From: Mesobacillus foraminis
Lineage (GTDB): Bacteria > Bacillota > Bacilli > Bacillales > Cytobacillaceae
Length of the DNA stretch: 57,993 bases
Assembly: GCF_004340465.1 (NCBI RefSeq)
Contig: NZ_SLVV01000019.1
Location: forward strand, 1-57,993
Direction of reading: 5' to 3'
Shown: positions 8,245 through 18,677 of the stretch, one piece after another
Layout: every line of letters starts with the position of its first letter
How positions within the stretch are numbered: position 1 is the stretch's first letter
The notes under the pieces: model-generated
The model's input: the letters and a program-made list of their open reading frames with translations, nothing else
Told to the model about the DNA's origin: nothing
Database searches by the model: none
Made by a program: the position numbers and the translations under genes

Positions 8245-11200
8245 ATGAACCTACAATGGAGTCCATCCTTATTCAAAGACTTTCAGCACCACGAGCACGA
8301 TGCCTGCGGGATCATCGCGAGCATAGAAAAAAAGAAAGTTCCTACACGGGAAAATATTTTCCACTGTATCGACGGCCTGGTTACCATGAACCATCGTGCT
8401 GGCTTTATCAATGGAGAAGGTGATGGAGTTGGTATCCATATAGATATCCCACGTGCGCTTTGGAAAGAAAAACTTGAAGCTGCCGGAGCGGATCCTTCTG
8501 CAGCAGATAAGCCTGATTTTGTCGTCGGCCATGTTTTCATTGCCCGTGATGTCAATATAGCGGCAGTCAAAGCTGGGCTTACTGAAAAGCTTCACCAAGC
8601 CGGGATGGAACTTCTTTTTGAATCAGACAACGTAACAGACTCATCTGCCCTCGGCCCGATTGCCATTCAGGAAAACCCGTTTTTCTGGCAGTTTGCTTGC
8701 CTTGCGGCCCAAACTGGTGCTGAACTATCAAAAACAGTATTCAATATAATCATAGATTTTGAAGAGGATGCTCATGTACATGTAGCTTCCTTAAGTCAGC
8801 ACCATGCTGTCTACAAAGTAATGGGTGCAGGAGACATACTGCCTAAATACTATCATGACCTGGGAAACCCGCTGGTGGCTTCCACGATGACTCTTGGACA
8901 TAATCGTTACTCAACAAATACACTTTCGAGCTTTTTCCGTGTCCAGCCCTTCAGTGTCCTCGGCCATAATGGGGAAATCAATACAATCGCCAGGCTTCGT
9001 GAAGAAGCTAGGATGGTAAATGTTCCGCTTGTCAGGGATGGAAGCGACTCCCAGGACCTTAGCAGAGCATTGGAAACGTTCATCTGCCGGGATGGCTATT
9101 CGTTATTTGAAGCAATGGACCTGATGTTCCCTCCGATTGTAAACGAGATTAAAGCGTACCCTGAACATCTTCAGGACTTATATACTTATATCAGGGAAGC
9201 ATGGGGACATTTTGCCCAGGGGCCGGCGGGAATTATCTCCCGATTTGGAGACGAAGCAGTTTTTAGCGTAGATGCCCTCGGACTTCGACCATTATGGATG
9301 GTTGAAATTCAGGATTCCTATTTATTCTCGTCAGAGCCTGGCATTGTTCCGTCCAGCGACTATGCCGGTGAGCCTAAGCCGCTGTCACCTGGTGAAAAGG
9401 TTGGCTTGAAATGGGAAGGTGATGCCATCAAGGTATTTGAGCATCATGAGTTCCAGACAGAAGTATTCGCGCGCTTCTCAGACCGAATTGAATTTATCAA
9501 TTCCCGTACCCGTCTCACTGCACCGAACATGGATAAAACAGTGGCAATCAGCTATCCAGATAAAATCCATAATGGACAATACAAAGCCTTTGGCTGGGAA
9601 CGCGACCATGTCCAGTTAGTGGAGCAGATGGCCGAAAAGGGGATCGAGCCGATCCGTTCGCTCGGTCACGATGCGCCGCTTGCTGCCCTTAATCCTGAGC
9701 GCCGAAACGTTGCGGACTTTCTTAAAGAAAGCGTTGCAGTCGTTACAAACCCCGCGATTGACCGGGACCGTGAAACGGAGCACTTCTCAACCAGAACCAT
9801 TATCGGTAAGCGGCCTTCCCTTTTTGGCAAGGAACAAACTGATTGCGTTGTGGAGCTTTCGGCCCCGCTCTTAATTGAAGGGACTGCAGGTTTCGACTGT
9901 TCGCTGGAAACTGGCCAGCCAAGCGTCGACCAGCTTGTCCATCACTTTCAGAAAAACAAACTTGCCGCTTATCTAGAAATAGTATTCACAAAGGAAGAAA
10001 GCATTCCGCAGGCACTTGAGAGATTGGCCTCTGAAGCAATTTCTGCCGTCAAAAGTGGAAAGTCCCTAATTGTTCTGGATGATGCAAAATCCCATCAGGA
10101 TGGTTTGTGGCTCGACCCTCACCTTGTCACCTCTGCGATTGATAAGTCATTGGCTGAGGCCGGGCTGAGAAGGGACTGCTCCCTCCTCCTCCGGTCCGCA
10201 GCCATTCGGTCCCTGCATGATATCATTACCGTACTAGGCTTGGGAGCCGATCTTGTCAGTCCTTACTTTATGTTCACCACAGTTGCGGGAGATACGGTCA
10301 AGCCGCTTGTCAATCTTTACAATGCTCTGATAAAGGGGCTTGAAAAGGTCATCTCGACAATTGGAATCCATGAACTTCGCGGATATGGCCGCTTGTTCTC
10401 GGCGATTGGACTTAATACGGAGGTTTCTGATTATCTTAACATTGTGAACTTCTTTGGCTCGGATCAACTAAGCTTTGGATTCGAACATTTGAAAGAGGAT
10501 GCACTGGCAAGGGCTGCCGTTTACCAAAATGAAAAGGAACGCATCGGGAAGACCTTCCATTTGTTCCCGCGAATCTGGAAGGCCATCGGCGAGGTTGCCT
10601 CAACCGGAGACTATACGGCTTACCGGGAAAAAATTACTGAACAGGAAGAAACCAACCCGACAACGATCCGCCACTTAACCGCCCTGAAAAAGGCATCTTC
10701 CTCCGCTCTTGCTGCAGAGGAGGTTGATATCAGTGTCGGAGATCACAGCCTTCCGTTTATCATTGCTTCAATGTCCTTTGGTTCTCAAAATGAAGTAGCA
10801 TTCCGTGCTTATGCCGAAGGGGCCGACCGTCTGAATATGGTTTCCATGAATGGCGAGGGCGGTGAAATTAAAGATATGCTTGGAAAATACCCGCGCACTC
10901 GCGGCCAGCAGGTGGCATCCGGACGTTTTGGCGTAAACGCTGAGTTGCTAAACTCATCCAACCTCCTTGAAATCAAGATCGGGCAGGGAGCGAAACCCGG
11001 CGAGGGCGGACACTTGCCAGGTTCCAAGGTAACCGCGAAAATCGCCGAGGCCCGTAATGCGACCATCGGTTCAGATTTAATCTCGCCTTCCAATAATCAT
11101 GATATTTATTCAATCGAAGATCTTGCTCAAATGATTCATGAACTTAAAACGGCCAATGATAAGGCTAAGGTGGCCGTCAAGGTCCCTGTTGTTCCAAACA

Positions 11201-12711
11201 TCGGAACAATTGCTGTCGGCATAGCCAAAGCCGGTGCTGATATCATCACTCTCAGCGGATTTGACGGCGGGACGGGAGCCGCAAGAATCCACGCTCTTCA
11301 ACATGTAGGACTACCGGTGGAAATCGGCGTCAAGGCAGCGCATAATGCCCTTCTCGAGGCCGGCCTTCGGGATTCAGTCGAGCTTTGGGCAGATGGCGGG
11401 ATCAAGAGTGCTCTTGATGCGTTGAAAGTGATGCTCCTTGGGGCCAACCGAATTGGATTTGGAACCCTCGCCATGCTTTCAATTGGCTGTACGACCTGCC
11501 GCGGATGCCACCTTGATACTTGCCACGTTGGCATTGCAACCCAAATTGATTCTGAAGCACAGGCGAAGGAACATGGTCTCCGACGCTTTGTTCCAAGGCA
11601 ATTTGATCTTGCTGTCCAAGGAATCATGAATCTGTTCGGAGCGTTTGGAAGCGAACTGAAGGCTCTGGCTGCCTCAGTCGGCATCAAAGACCTCCAGGAT
11701 GCAGTCGGCCGTTCTGACCTCCTGGAACAGGCAAGAGGCAGCGACCTGCTTGACCTTACGTATTTGCTCAAACCGCTTGAGGTATCACATCTTTATTACC
11801 AGGAGGCCGCTGTTGCTCTTGAAGGCATGCAGCTCCAGGTTGCAGCAGGTGCGGAATATCTTGATGCAATCGATGAAGAGCTTCATCAATCACGGGAATT
11901 CAGCAGTATCAACTCAACACAGCGTGTATTGGCAAGCCGGGTCAGCGGACATCGGGTCAGCGGCCGTCTTGATGGTTCATACCGGCAGATGCCCCCTGTC
12001 TCCCTTCGATACAAAGAGTCAATATTAGGAAACGGACTTGGAGCCTACAACACAGATGGAATTTCAATTGAAGTCGATGGCGGCGGCCAGGATGGTGTTG
12101 GCAAGACTTCATTTGGCGGAAATATCTTGATTTTAAAATCCAGAGGGAAAGACGGCCGATACTATAATGGATCTGTAGGCAAGGGATTTGGTTACGGAGC
12201 ACAAAAAGGACTCCTGCTTGCTCAGGGAAATGCTGACGCTCGTGCCGGAATCCGTCTCTCAGGGGCAGATATGATCATTGGAGGGCTCATCGAGAAGCCA
12301 ATTCCGGAAATAGAACGTGGGAATATTGGATCCAGTGCGAATATCAAAGGTTTTGCGTTTGAGTATATGACAAATGGAAGAGGCTTGGTGCTCGGGGATC
12401 CCGGTCCATGGATCTGTGCAGGTATGACCGGAGGAGTCGTCTATCTTCGCCATCAGCCTGACATGGGGCTTACAAAAGAAGCAATCCACAGACGTATTGC
12501 TAAAGGGGCGAAGGTTTCAGTAGAGCCACTTTCCTCCAAAGGAAAGAGCGATATTGAAGAAATGCTTGGACAATATCTTGAGTTAATGAGACGTAATGGC
12601 CAGGATATTGAAGCCGCTATGCTTGGAGACCTCCTTGCCAATCCGGAAGACCACTTCCTTCAGGTAGTACCTGTAAAAGAACAAGCAGATCCTTCTGTTT
12701 CAACTGAATGA
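8245..12711 (+). CDS. Glutamate synthase large-subunit homologue, stand-alone
   Basis: This 1488-residue protein has the full GltB-type layout. It begins with an N-terminal class II glutaminase domain whose nucleophile would be Cys21 in HDACGI after propeptide removal, followed by a central domain. Next is an FMN-binding TIM barrel (about residues 800-1170) with the 3Fe-4S cysteines CTTCRGCHLDTC. A C-terminal GXGXG beta-helix ends the protein. Family members transfer glutamine amide nitrogen to 2-oxoglutarate. No small subunit gltD is adjacent, so electrons would come from a distant GltD or from ferredoxin. An in-frame TAA directly before the ATG fixes the start at or after 8245, although spacing to the nearest SD is unusually long (22 bases). 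Confidence 0.93.
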   Translation: MNLQWSPSLFKDFQHHEHDACGIIASIEKKKVPTRENIFHCIDGLVTMNHRAGFINGEGDGVGIHIDIPRALWKEKLEAAGADPSAADKPDFVVGHVFIARDVNIAAVKAGLTEKLHQAGMELLFESDNVTDSSALGPIAIQENPFFWQFACLAAQTGAELSKTVFNIIIDFEEDAHVHVASLSQHHAVYKVMGAGDILPKYYHDLGNPLVASTMTLGHNRYSTNTLSSFFRVQPFSVLGHNGEINTIARLREEARMVNVPLVRDGSDSQDLSRALETFICRDGYSLFEAMDLMFPPIVNEIKAYPEHLQDLYTYIREAWGHFAQGPAGIISRFGDEAVFSVDALGLRPLWMVEIQDSYLFSSEPGIVPSSDYAGEPKPLSPGEKVGLKWEGDAIKVFEHHEFQTEVFARFSDRIEFINSRTRLTAPNMDKTVAISYPDKIHNGQYKAFGWERDHVQLVEQMAEKGIEPIRSLGHDAPLAALNPERRNVADFLKESVAVVTNPAIDRDRETEHFSTRTIIGKRPSLFGKEQTDCVVELSAPLLIEGTAGFDCSLETGQPSVDQLVHHFQKNKLAAYLEIVFTKEESIPQALERLASEAISAVKSGKSLIVLDDAKSHQDGLWLDPHLVTSAIDKSLAEAGLRRDCSLLLRSAAIRSLHDIITVLGLGADLVSPYFMFTTVAGDTVKPLVNLYNALIKGLEKVISTIGIHELRGYGRLFSAIGLNTEVSDYLNIVNFFGSDQLSFGFEHLKEDALARAAVYQNEKERIGKTFHLFPRIWKAIGEVASTGDYTAYREKITEQEETNPTTIRHLTALKKASSSALAAEEVDISVGDHSLPFIIASMSFGSQNEVAFRAYAEGADRLNMVSMNGEGGEIKDMLGKYPRTRGQQVASGRFGVNAELLNSSNLLEIKIGQGAKPGEGGHLPGSKVTAKIAEARNATIGSDLISPSNNHDIYSIEDLAQMIHELKTANDKAKVAVKVPVVPNIGTIAVGIAKAGADIITLSGFDGGTGAARIHALQHVGLPVEIGVKAAHNALLEAGLRDSVELWADGGIKSALDALKVMLLGANRIGFGTLAMLSIGCTTCRGCHLDTCHVGIATQIDSEAQAKEHGLRRFVPRQFDLAVQGIMNLFGAFGSELKALAASVGIKDLQDAVGRSDLLEQARGSDLLDLTYLLKPLEVSHLYYQEAAVALEGMQLQVAAGAEYLDAIDEELHQSREFSSINSTQRVLASRVSGHRVSGRLDGSYRQMPPVSLRYKESILGNGLGAYNTDGISIEVDGGGQDGVGKTSFGGNILILKSRGKDGRYYNGSVGKGFGYGAQKGLLLAQGNADARAGIRLSGADMIIGGLIEKPIPEIERGNIGSSANIKGFAFEYMTNGRGLVLGDPGPWICAGMTGGVVYLRHQPDMGLTKEAIHRRIAKGAKVSVEPLSSKGKSDIEEMLGQYLELMRRNGQDIEAAMLGDLLANPEDHFLQVVPVKEQADPSVSTE

Positions 12712-12716
12712 TTCAA

Positions 12717-12753
12717 TACAAAGAAAAGCGGTCATTGGCCGCTTTTCTTTGTA
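12717..12753. terminator. Terminator after the gltB-like gene
   Basis: TACAAAGAAAAGCGG and CCGCTTTTCTTTGTA form a 15-bp perfect stem with a 7-base loop. A and T runs are within the stem, so it could act in both directions. Confidence 0.85.
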
Positions 12754-12824
12754 CCCAATTAAGCTTCCGCTCACTTCCCTGCACTATTTATTCCACCCAT
12801 CCATAAATTTCATAAATATTTTCC

Positions 12825-12853
12825 TTGAACTTCCTTCTTAACCCATGTATAGT
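12825..12853 (+). promoter_or_regulatory. SigA-type promoter of ygaE
   Basis: TTGAAC (12825-12830) and TATAGT (12848-12853) are spaced by 17 bases, about 95 bases upstream of the ygaE start. Confidence 0.65.
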
Positions 12854-12949
12854 ACAATATTGTTTAGCTTTGGAACAAACCGTTAAAAGTATAAGAGTAG
12901 GATGTTTCTAACACTCCCTTTTTACGGAAAGAAGAAAGGAAATTCATAC

Positions 12950-14032
12950 ATGAAACTTGGAGCCCGCATATTAAAAACGGGAATTGCCATTATTTTAGCG
13001 TTGTTTCTTGCACAATTTTTAGAACTGCCTTCTCCTGTATTTGCAGGCATTGCTGCTATTTTCGCCGTTCAGCCTACCATTTACAGGTCCTATCTGACGG
13101 TTATCGAACAGATACAGGGAAATCTCATCGGTGCCGTCATCGCCGTGGTATTTGTACTGACGCTCGGGAATAACTTTTTTATTGTAGGTCTTGCAGCCAT
13201 CCTTGTCATTACCTTAAATCTTAAATTAAGGCTTGAAAATACGATTTCATTATCACTCGTCACTTTAATAGCGATTATGGAGACGCCTGGGGAGGAATTT
13301 ATCGGGTTTGCGATGATCCGTTTCTCCACGATTATGCTGGGAGTAGCAGCGGCCTTTATCGTTAACCTGGTTTTCCTTCCTCCAAGGTATGAAAATAAAC
13401 TTTATAATAAAAATGCCAGCCTGACAGAGGAAATTACCAGGTGGATCAGGATTAGCACCAGGCATGCTTCCGAGCATCAGCTGCTTAAAGCGGATATCGA
13501 AAAATTGCGCGAAGGCATTATCAGGCTGGAAAACCTTTATATGATGTATAAAGAAGAACGGGATTATTTTAAGAGGAACAGCCTCGTCAAGTCCCGGAAG
13601 CTGGTTGTCTACAGACAAATGATTACCGCTACGAAAAGATCCCTGGATACGCTCAAAAGACTGCACCGTTATGAAAATGAAATTCACCAGATGCCTGAAA
13701 AATTCCAGGAAGTCATTCAGCATCAGCTTGACTGCCTGATTAACCATCATGAACAGGTGATGTTAAAATTTATCGGGAAAATAAAGCCTGAGACTTCTTA
13801 TATGGAAGGGCAGGTTTGCCTTAATAAAAAGCAGCTTCTGGAGTTATTTCTTGCGCAGCAAAAACAGCTTGCCGGCACCGGGGGACCAAGTCTCTACCAT
13901 ATGATGCAGCTTGTCTCAAACATTATGGAATATGGTGAACAGGTCGAGCACCTTGATACTTTGATCACCAGTTTTCAGTCCTACCATACCGAAGATAACC
14001 ATGTGACTGTAGAACCGAATGCTGATGAATAG
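12950..14032 (+). CDS. ygaE: YgaE-like aromatic acid exporter family membrane protein
   Basis: The 360-residue protein starts MKLGARILKTGIAI, close to the B. subtilis YgaE start. It has about five N-terminal membrane segments (residues 8-140) followed by a long helical cytoplasmic domain. This is the layout of the aromatic acid exporter / DUF939 group related to fusaric acid resistance and AaeB proteins. The start at 12950 follows AAAGGAAATTCATAC; the longer frame from 12902 lacks a ribosome-binding site. The transported substrate is unknown. Confidence 0.87.
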   Translation: MKLGARILKTGIAIILALFLAQFLELPSPVFAGIAAIFAVQPTIYRSYLTVIEQIQGNLIGAVIAVVFVLTLGNNFFIVGLAAILVITLNLKLRLENTISLSLVTLIAIMETPGEEFIGFAMIRFSTIMLGVAAAFIVNLVFLPPRYENKLYNKNASLTEEITRWIRISTRHASEHQLLKADIEKLREGIIRLENLYMMYKEERDYFKRNSLVKSRKLVVYRQMITATKRSLDTLKRLHRYENEIHQMPEKFQEVIQHQLDCLINHHEQVMLKFIGKIKPETSYMEGQVCLNKKQLLELFLAQQKQLAGTGGPSLYHMMQLVSNIMEYGEQVEHLDTLITSFQSYHTEDNHVTVEPNADE

Positions 14033-14069
14033 AAAAACAGCAGCCAATCCATATTGGCTGCTGTTTTTT
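14031..14069. terminator. Bidirectional terminator between ygaE and ygaD
   Basis: AACAGCAGCCAAT and ATTGGCTGCTGTT form a 13-bp perfect stem flanked by an A run on the left and TTTTTT on the right, serving both convergent genes. Confidence 0.92.
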
Positions 14070-14071
14070 GT

Positions 14072-15820
14072 TTAATTTTCAAGCTGCTGGACCTGGAACA
14101 ACTTATGATAGCCGCCCCCGAGCGCCATCAACTCCTCATGAGTCCCCACTTCTTTTATCTCCCCATGGTCAATCAGAACAATACGGTCTGCATGAGTAAT
14201 AGTCGAGAGACGATGTGCTACAATGAAGGTTGTCCTGTCTTTGGCCAGTGTTTCGAGAGCTTCCTGGATGAGATGCTCGCTTTCCAGATCAAGCGCCGAT
14301 GTTGCTTCATCCAGGATTAATATTGGAGGATTCTTTAAAAAGACGCGGGCAATGGCCACTCTCTGCCTTTGGCCTCCTGAAAGCTTTACTCCTCGTTCTC
14401 CCACCTTTGTATCATAACCCTCAGGAAGGGCAGTGATAAAATCATGGGCATTCGCTGCGCGGGCCGCCTCCATTACGGCTTCATCACTTGCTTCCGGATT
14501 GCCGAGAAGAATATTTGTCTTGACCGACTCGCTAAACAGGATATTATCCTGAAGGACCATTCCGATTTTGTCGCGGAGGGATTGTACTTTAAGAGTACGG
14601 ATATCCTTGCCATCAAGCAGAATCTCCCCCTCCGTCACATCATAAAACCGGGGAATCAGACTGACGAATGATGATTTTCCCCCTCCGCTCATGCCGACGA
14701 GAGCAATGGTTTCGCCTTTCTTAACCTCCAGGTTAATATTTTTCAGAACTGTTTCCTCATCTTTATCATAAGAAAAACTTACATTTTTGAAGGTGATATC
14801 TCCGTTGACCTTTTGAAGGTCCGTGGAATTGGGTTCATCCACAATGTCATATTTTTCATCCATGAACTCAAACACCCTGTCCATCGAAGCAATCGACTGT
14901 GTCAGTGTATTGGAGGAATTCACCAATCTGCGAAGCGGATTATAGAGCTTATCAATATAGGCAATAAATGCCATCATTGTCCCAATGGAAAGTTCCCCAT
15001 TGACCGCCTGGTAACCTGCGTAGCCGATTACGATAAGCGGAGCAACATCTGTAATCGTATTGACAACAGCAAATGCTTTTGCATTCCAGCTGGTATGGTC
15101 CAAAGCCTTTTCCAGAAAATTTCTGTTCTGCTGATCAAATTGCTTCTGCTCGTAGTCTTCAAGTGCAAAGCTTTTCACAAGAGATATTCCAGCGACCCGT
15201 TCATGCAGATAGCTTTGCACTTCCGCGAGTGCCTGTGACCGGACCCTGGTTAAATTTCTCAGGTTGCCAAAGAAATACCGCACAGAGAACGCGTATAGCG
15301 GAAACAGGATCAGCGAAACAAGGGTTAGCGATACATCCATAGTAAACATAATGCAAACAGCAATGACGATAGTGGCAACATCAAGCCATAAATTCATCAG
15401 ACCCGTAATGACAAAAGTTTTGGTCTGTTCCACATCATTGATGACCCTGGAAATAACTTCTCCTGCCCGTGTATTAGCGTAATATTTAAAGCTTAATTTC
15501 TGAAGATGCGTAAATAACCTGTCCCTGATATCATACAGGATCCTGCTGGCTGTCCACTGGGCAAAATACTGGCGGTAATATTCAATCGGCGGACGCAGGA
15601 CGACAAAAATGACGATCATGATGCCCATTACTGTCAAAAGCTTGCTTGATTTATCTGCATTCGACAATGAATCATTTTGGACGACATCATCTACGACAAA
15701 TTTAATCAGCAATGGAATTAACAGGGGGATGGCAAATTTCAGGATCCCAATGATAACGGTCCCAATAATTTGCCATCGATAAGGTTTGACGAATTGTAAA
15801 TATCTGTTTATACTACTCAT
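14072..15820 (-). CDS. ygaD: YgaD-like ABC exporter (MsbA type half-transporter)
   Basis: This 582-residue half-transporter has six N-terminal membrane helices (residues 1-310) fused to a nucleotide-binding domain. The latter carries Walker [10 protein letters not shown], signature LSGGQRQR, Walker [11 protein letters not shown] and the H-loop VAHRLST, all canonical. It should therefore work as a homodimer. The start at 15820 follows GGGGGAAG. It occupies the place of ygaD in B. subtilis, next to ygaE and ntdP. Exported substrates are unknown; lipid or drug efflux is typical of the family. Confidence 0.92.
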   Translation of the reverse strand: MSSINRYLQFVKPYRWQIIGTVIIGILKFAIPLLIPLLIKFVVDDVVQNDSLSNADKSSKLLTVMGIMIVIFVVLRPPIEYYRQYFAQWTASRILYDIRDRLFTHLQKLSFKYYANTRAGEVISRVINDVEQTKTFVITGLMNLWLDVATIVIAVCIMFTMDVSLTLVSLILFPLYAFSVRYFFGNLRNLTRVRSQALAEVQSYLHERVAGISLVKSFALEDYEQKQFDQQNRNFLEKALDHTSWNAKAFAVVNTITDVAPLIVIGYAGYQAVNGELSIGTMMAFIAYIDKLYNPLRRLVNSSNTLTQSIASMDRVFEFMDEKYDIVDEPNSTDLQKVNGDITFKNVSFSYDKDEETVLKNINLEVKKGETIALVGMSGGGKSSFVSLIPRFYDVTEGEILLDGKDIRTLKVQSLRDKIGMVLQDNILFSESVKTNILLGNPEASDEAVMEAARAANAHDFITALPEGYDTKVGERGVKLSGGQRQRVAIARVFLKNPPILILDEATSALDLESEHLIQEALETLAKDRTTFIVAHRLSTITHADRIVLIDHGEIKEVGTHEELMALGGGYHKLFQVQQLEN

Positions 15821-15860
15821 TTCTTCCCCCTATCAAATACTTGTTTTCTTTACGATAACC

Positions 15861-15890
15861 AAATAAAAACCTGTTGAAACACTCAACAGG
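15861..15890 (-). terminator. Rho-independent terminator of the ntdP side
   Basis: On the minus strand CCTGTTGA and TCAACAGG form an 8-bp stem with a 5-base loop, followed by TTTTTATTT. It lies downstream of ntdP and upstream of ygaD. Confidence 0.8.
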
Positions 15891-15904
15891 TGATTTTAAA
15901 GCAG

Positions 15905-16023
15905 AAGCGCCTGGTAAGCCCAGCGGAACGATTGTCTTCCAAAGGGGAGTGCGTTAAATTGGAGGGGCCAGCCGCAGGAGCTTGTATAATCGACAGGCAA
16001 CATTCTCGATCTGGCTGGCGCTT
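15905..16023. repeat. Structured intergenic element with inverted ends, possible dispersed repeat
   Basis: The element begins AAGCGCC and ends GGCGCTT, and inside it GCCAGC (near 15968) can pair with GCTGGC (near 16013). The opening AAGCGCCTGGTAAGCCC resembles the GCGCC-ended intergenic repeats that I recall from many Bacillus genomes. It is followed at 16026-16053 by a second palindrome built on GGACTGCAGTCC flanked by AGGCC and GGCCT. No coding frame is present. Copy number cannot be judged from one window. Confidence 0.5.
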
Positions 16024-16078
16024 AAAGGCCAATGGACTGCAGTCCCTGGCCTCTCACAAGGGTGAATCTATATAAGAC

Positions 16079-16609
16079 TCAACGTCTGTATGTCAAATAA
16101 CGCTCGTACCAAATGTCAATGAAATCAGGCGAGAAGGGACCTTTCCTTTGCCTGATCCATTTAATCAGCTTCTCGACATTGAATTTCAAGATCTGGTCAA
16201 TTACTTCAGGATATTGCATTTCTTTACGGTGCCGCTCGTATTCATCCTCGTCCAGGAGGTTGAATGTCATGTCTGGAAACACCTTAATATCGAGGTCATA
16301 GTCAATATACTTCAATGCTTCTCCATCAAAAATAAATGGCGAACTGAGATTGCAGTAATAATATACCCCATCTTCCCGGATCATCCCGATGACATTGAAC
16401 CAATGCTGGGAATGGAAATAACAGATTGCGGGTTCCCTTGTTATCCAGGTTCTTCCGTCGGACTCTGTAACGACAGTCCGGTCATTCCCGCCAATCACAA
16501 GATTCTGGGTACCCTTTAAGATGGTCGTTTCCTCCCAGACTCTATGGATGTGCCCATTATGTTTATAGCTATGTATTTGGACCGACTCTCCCTCGTTGGG
16601 TACGCCCAT
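16079..16609 (-). CDS. ntdP: Nucleoside tri-/diphosphatase, DUF402 family (YgaC)
   Basis: The 176-residue product has exactly the length of B. subtilis YgaC and shows the DUF402 pattern, including [18 protein letters not shown] and [11 protein letters not shown] with clustered acidic metal ligands. Staphylococcal Ntdp of this family hydrolyses nucleoside tri- and diphosphates. The start at 16609 follows GGGGAGAAACA; a longer open frame extends to 16765 but adds low-complexity residues without a ribosome-binding site. It lies between ygaB and ygaD as in B. subtilis. Confidence 0.9.
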   Translation of the reverse strand: MGVPNEGESVQIHSYKHNGHIHRVWEETTILKGTQNLVIGGNDRTVVTESDGRTWITREPAICYFHSQHWFNVIGMIREDGVYYYCNLSSPFIFDGEALKYIDYDLDIKVFPDMTFNLLDEDEYERHRKEMQYPEVIDQILKFNVEKLIKWIRQRKGPFSPDFIDIWYERYLTYRR

Positions 16610-16740
16610 TGTTTCTCCCCTACTTTCCTTTCCTGGAGCTTTGCAACCTATCCTTGTATATGAATCTAAAAAAATAACCGACAAAAGGTAACAAAACGAT
16701 TCCTTTTTTTTATTATTATAACGGTTCATGAAAGAATTTA

Positions 16741-16776
16741 AAACAAAAGAGCCACCCTTTTTCATTCAGGCGGCTT
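16741..16776 (-). terminator. Possible terminator of ygaB
   Basis: On the minus strand AGCCGCC and GGGTGGCT pair with one mismatch around an 11-base loop and are followed by CTTTTGTTTT. It is weaker than the other terminators listed. Confidence 0.4.
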
Positions 16777-16808
16777 AAATAAGTATCCTTTTTATACATT
16801 TAGGGGAT

Positions 16809-17066
16809 TTATTTTATTAAAATATTCATTTCCTGATACGTTCGGATCACTTCTTCTGTCTGTTCCTCAAAAACCCGGTGGATGTCCTTAAGTTCATCCT
16901 TCATCCGGTCAATTTCTTCACGGACTTCATCAAGCTCAGCATTTTGCCTAAGCGTAATCAGCTGCTTTTCAATTTGCTGGCAGCGTTCCAGTTCGGATTG
17001 CAAATATAAAAGCTTATCCATTGTCTTCATTTGGGTCGATACCAATTCATTAAACTGATCCATCAT
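16809..17066 (-). CDS. ygaB: YgaB-like coiled-coil protein
   Basis: This is an 85-residue, highly charged protein that is almost entirely helical, with heptad patterns between about residues 10 and 75. It has no membrane segment. Sequence and position between ntdP and sspE identify it as YgaB. There are two adjacent ATG codons (17066 and 17063) after GGCGGTGGCAG, and I cannot decide between them. No function is known to me. Confidence 0.8.
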   Translation of the reverse strand: MMDQFNELVSTQMKTMDKLLYLQSELERCQQIEKQLITLRQNAELDEVREEIDRMKDELKDIHRVFEEQTEEVIRTYQEMNILIK

Positions 17067-17169
17067 CTGCCACCGCCTGAAATAGATTTTACTAAATTAT
17101 GTATTCGCGGAAGATTGGATTTCCTCCTTTGACAAGTTCTGTTGAGCCATGAAAACCTTTGTCGAACAA

Positions 17170-17202
17170 CAAAAAGAAGAACACTCTTCACAAGGAAGAG
17201 TG
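17170..17202 (-). terminator. Rho-independent terminator of sspE
   Basis: On the minus strand CACTCTTC and GAAGAGTG form an 8-bp stem with a 5-base loop, followed after TTCTTC by TTTTTG. Confidence 0.75.
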
Positions 17203-17226
17203 CCCTTCTATGTTATGTTACTAAAA

Positions 17227-17679
17227 TTAGCTCTGGCCGAATTGTCCGGAGTTTTGATTCTTTCTAGCTTCAGCTTGCTGGTTTTGCTGTCTTACTTGTT
17301 GAGCGCTTGTTTGGCTTTCAAGTCCGAATTCAGTGCCGAATTGGCCTTGTCCAGATTGCGCTGATAAACCAGCTCCACCTTGTGCAGATTGAGCATTTTG
17401 GCGTCTTACCTGCTGAGCGTTTGTCTGGCTTTCAAGTCCAAATTCTGTAGCGAATTGGCCTTGTCCAGATTGCGCTGATAAACCAGCTTGAGAAGAAGAA
17501 CCACCAAAAGAACCACCTTGTGCAGATTGAGCATTTTGGCGTCTTACTTCAGCCGCGTTTGTTTCACTAGCGAATTCAGTGCCGAATTGACCAGCTCCAC
17601 CTTGTGCAGATTGAGCGTTTTGCTGCCTTACTTGCTGAATGTTGGTACCAGACTGTGTTGGGTTTTGTCTGTTTGCCAT
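17227..17679 (-). CDS. sspE: Gamma-type small acid-soluble spore protein SspE, expanded
   Basis: The 150-residue protein is rich in Gln, Ala, Ser and Gly. It contains three repeats of a unit built on QNAQSAQGG followed by TEFASET or TEFGLES. These EF(A/G)xE(T/S) segments are GPR protease cleavage-site types. Gamma SASP is an amino-acid reservoir degraded during germination, and the B. subtilis version is much shorter (84 residues). The start at 17679 follows GGAGGTGATAACA. It sits between ygaB and fabL, close to the B. subtilis order. Confidence 0.95.
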   Translation of the reverse strand: MANRQNPTQSGTNIQQVRQQNAQSAQGGAGQFGTEFASETNAAEVRRQNAQSAQGGSFGGSSSQAGLSAQSGQGQFATEFGLESQTNAQQVRRQNAQSAQGGAGLSAQSGQGQFGTEFGLESQTSAQQVRQQNQQAEARKNQNSGQFGQS

Positions 17680-17817
17680 TGTTATCACCTCCACGAATCT
17701 TAATATAACCAGACCCGGGAAGTGATATCCTAATTTTTTTGACCAAATAAAACCAGTATAAATTCCCGATGATTGGGTTAATTTGGTATCGATTTAGTGA
17801 GAAAACTGGAAATAAAT

Positions 17818-18600
<783 letters not shown>

Positions 18601-18677
18601 TTATCGCTTGCAGGTATATATGACAATGTAGGAACGAACACTAAACTACACAGATGATAAGGAAGGATGGGATCGAA

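Noticed and set aside
11298-11771. 157-codon minus-strand open frame inside the gltB-like gene
   Set aside because: It is antisense to the conserved FMN and iron-sulfur domain and reads as low-quality protein.
16079-16765. 228-residue form of NtdP
   Set aside because: The first 52 residues are low complexity and no SD precedes 16765. The ATG at 16609 has GGGGAG and gives the family length of 176.
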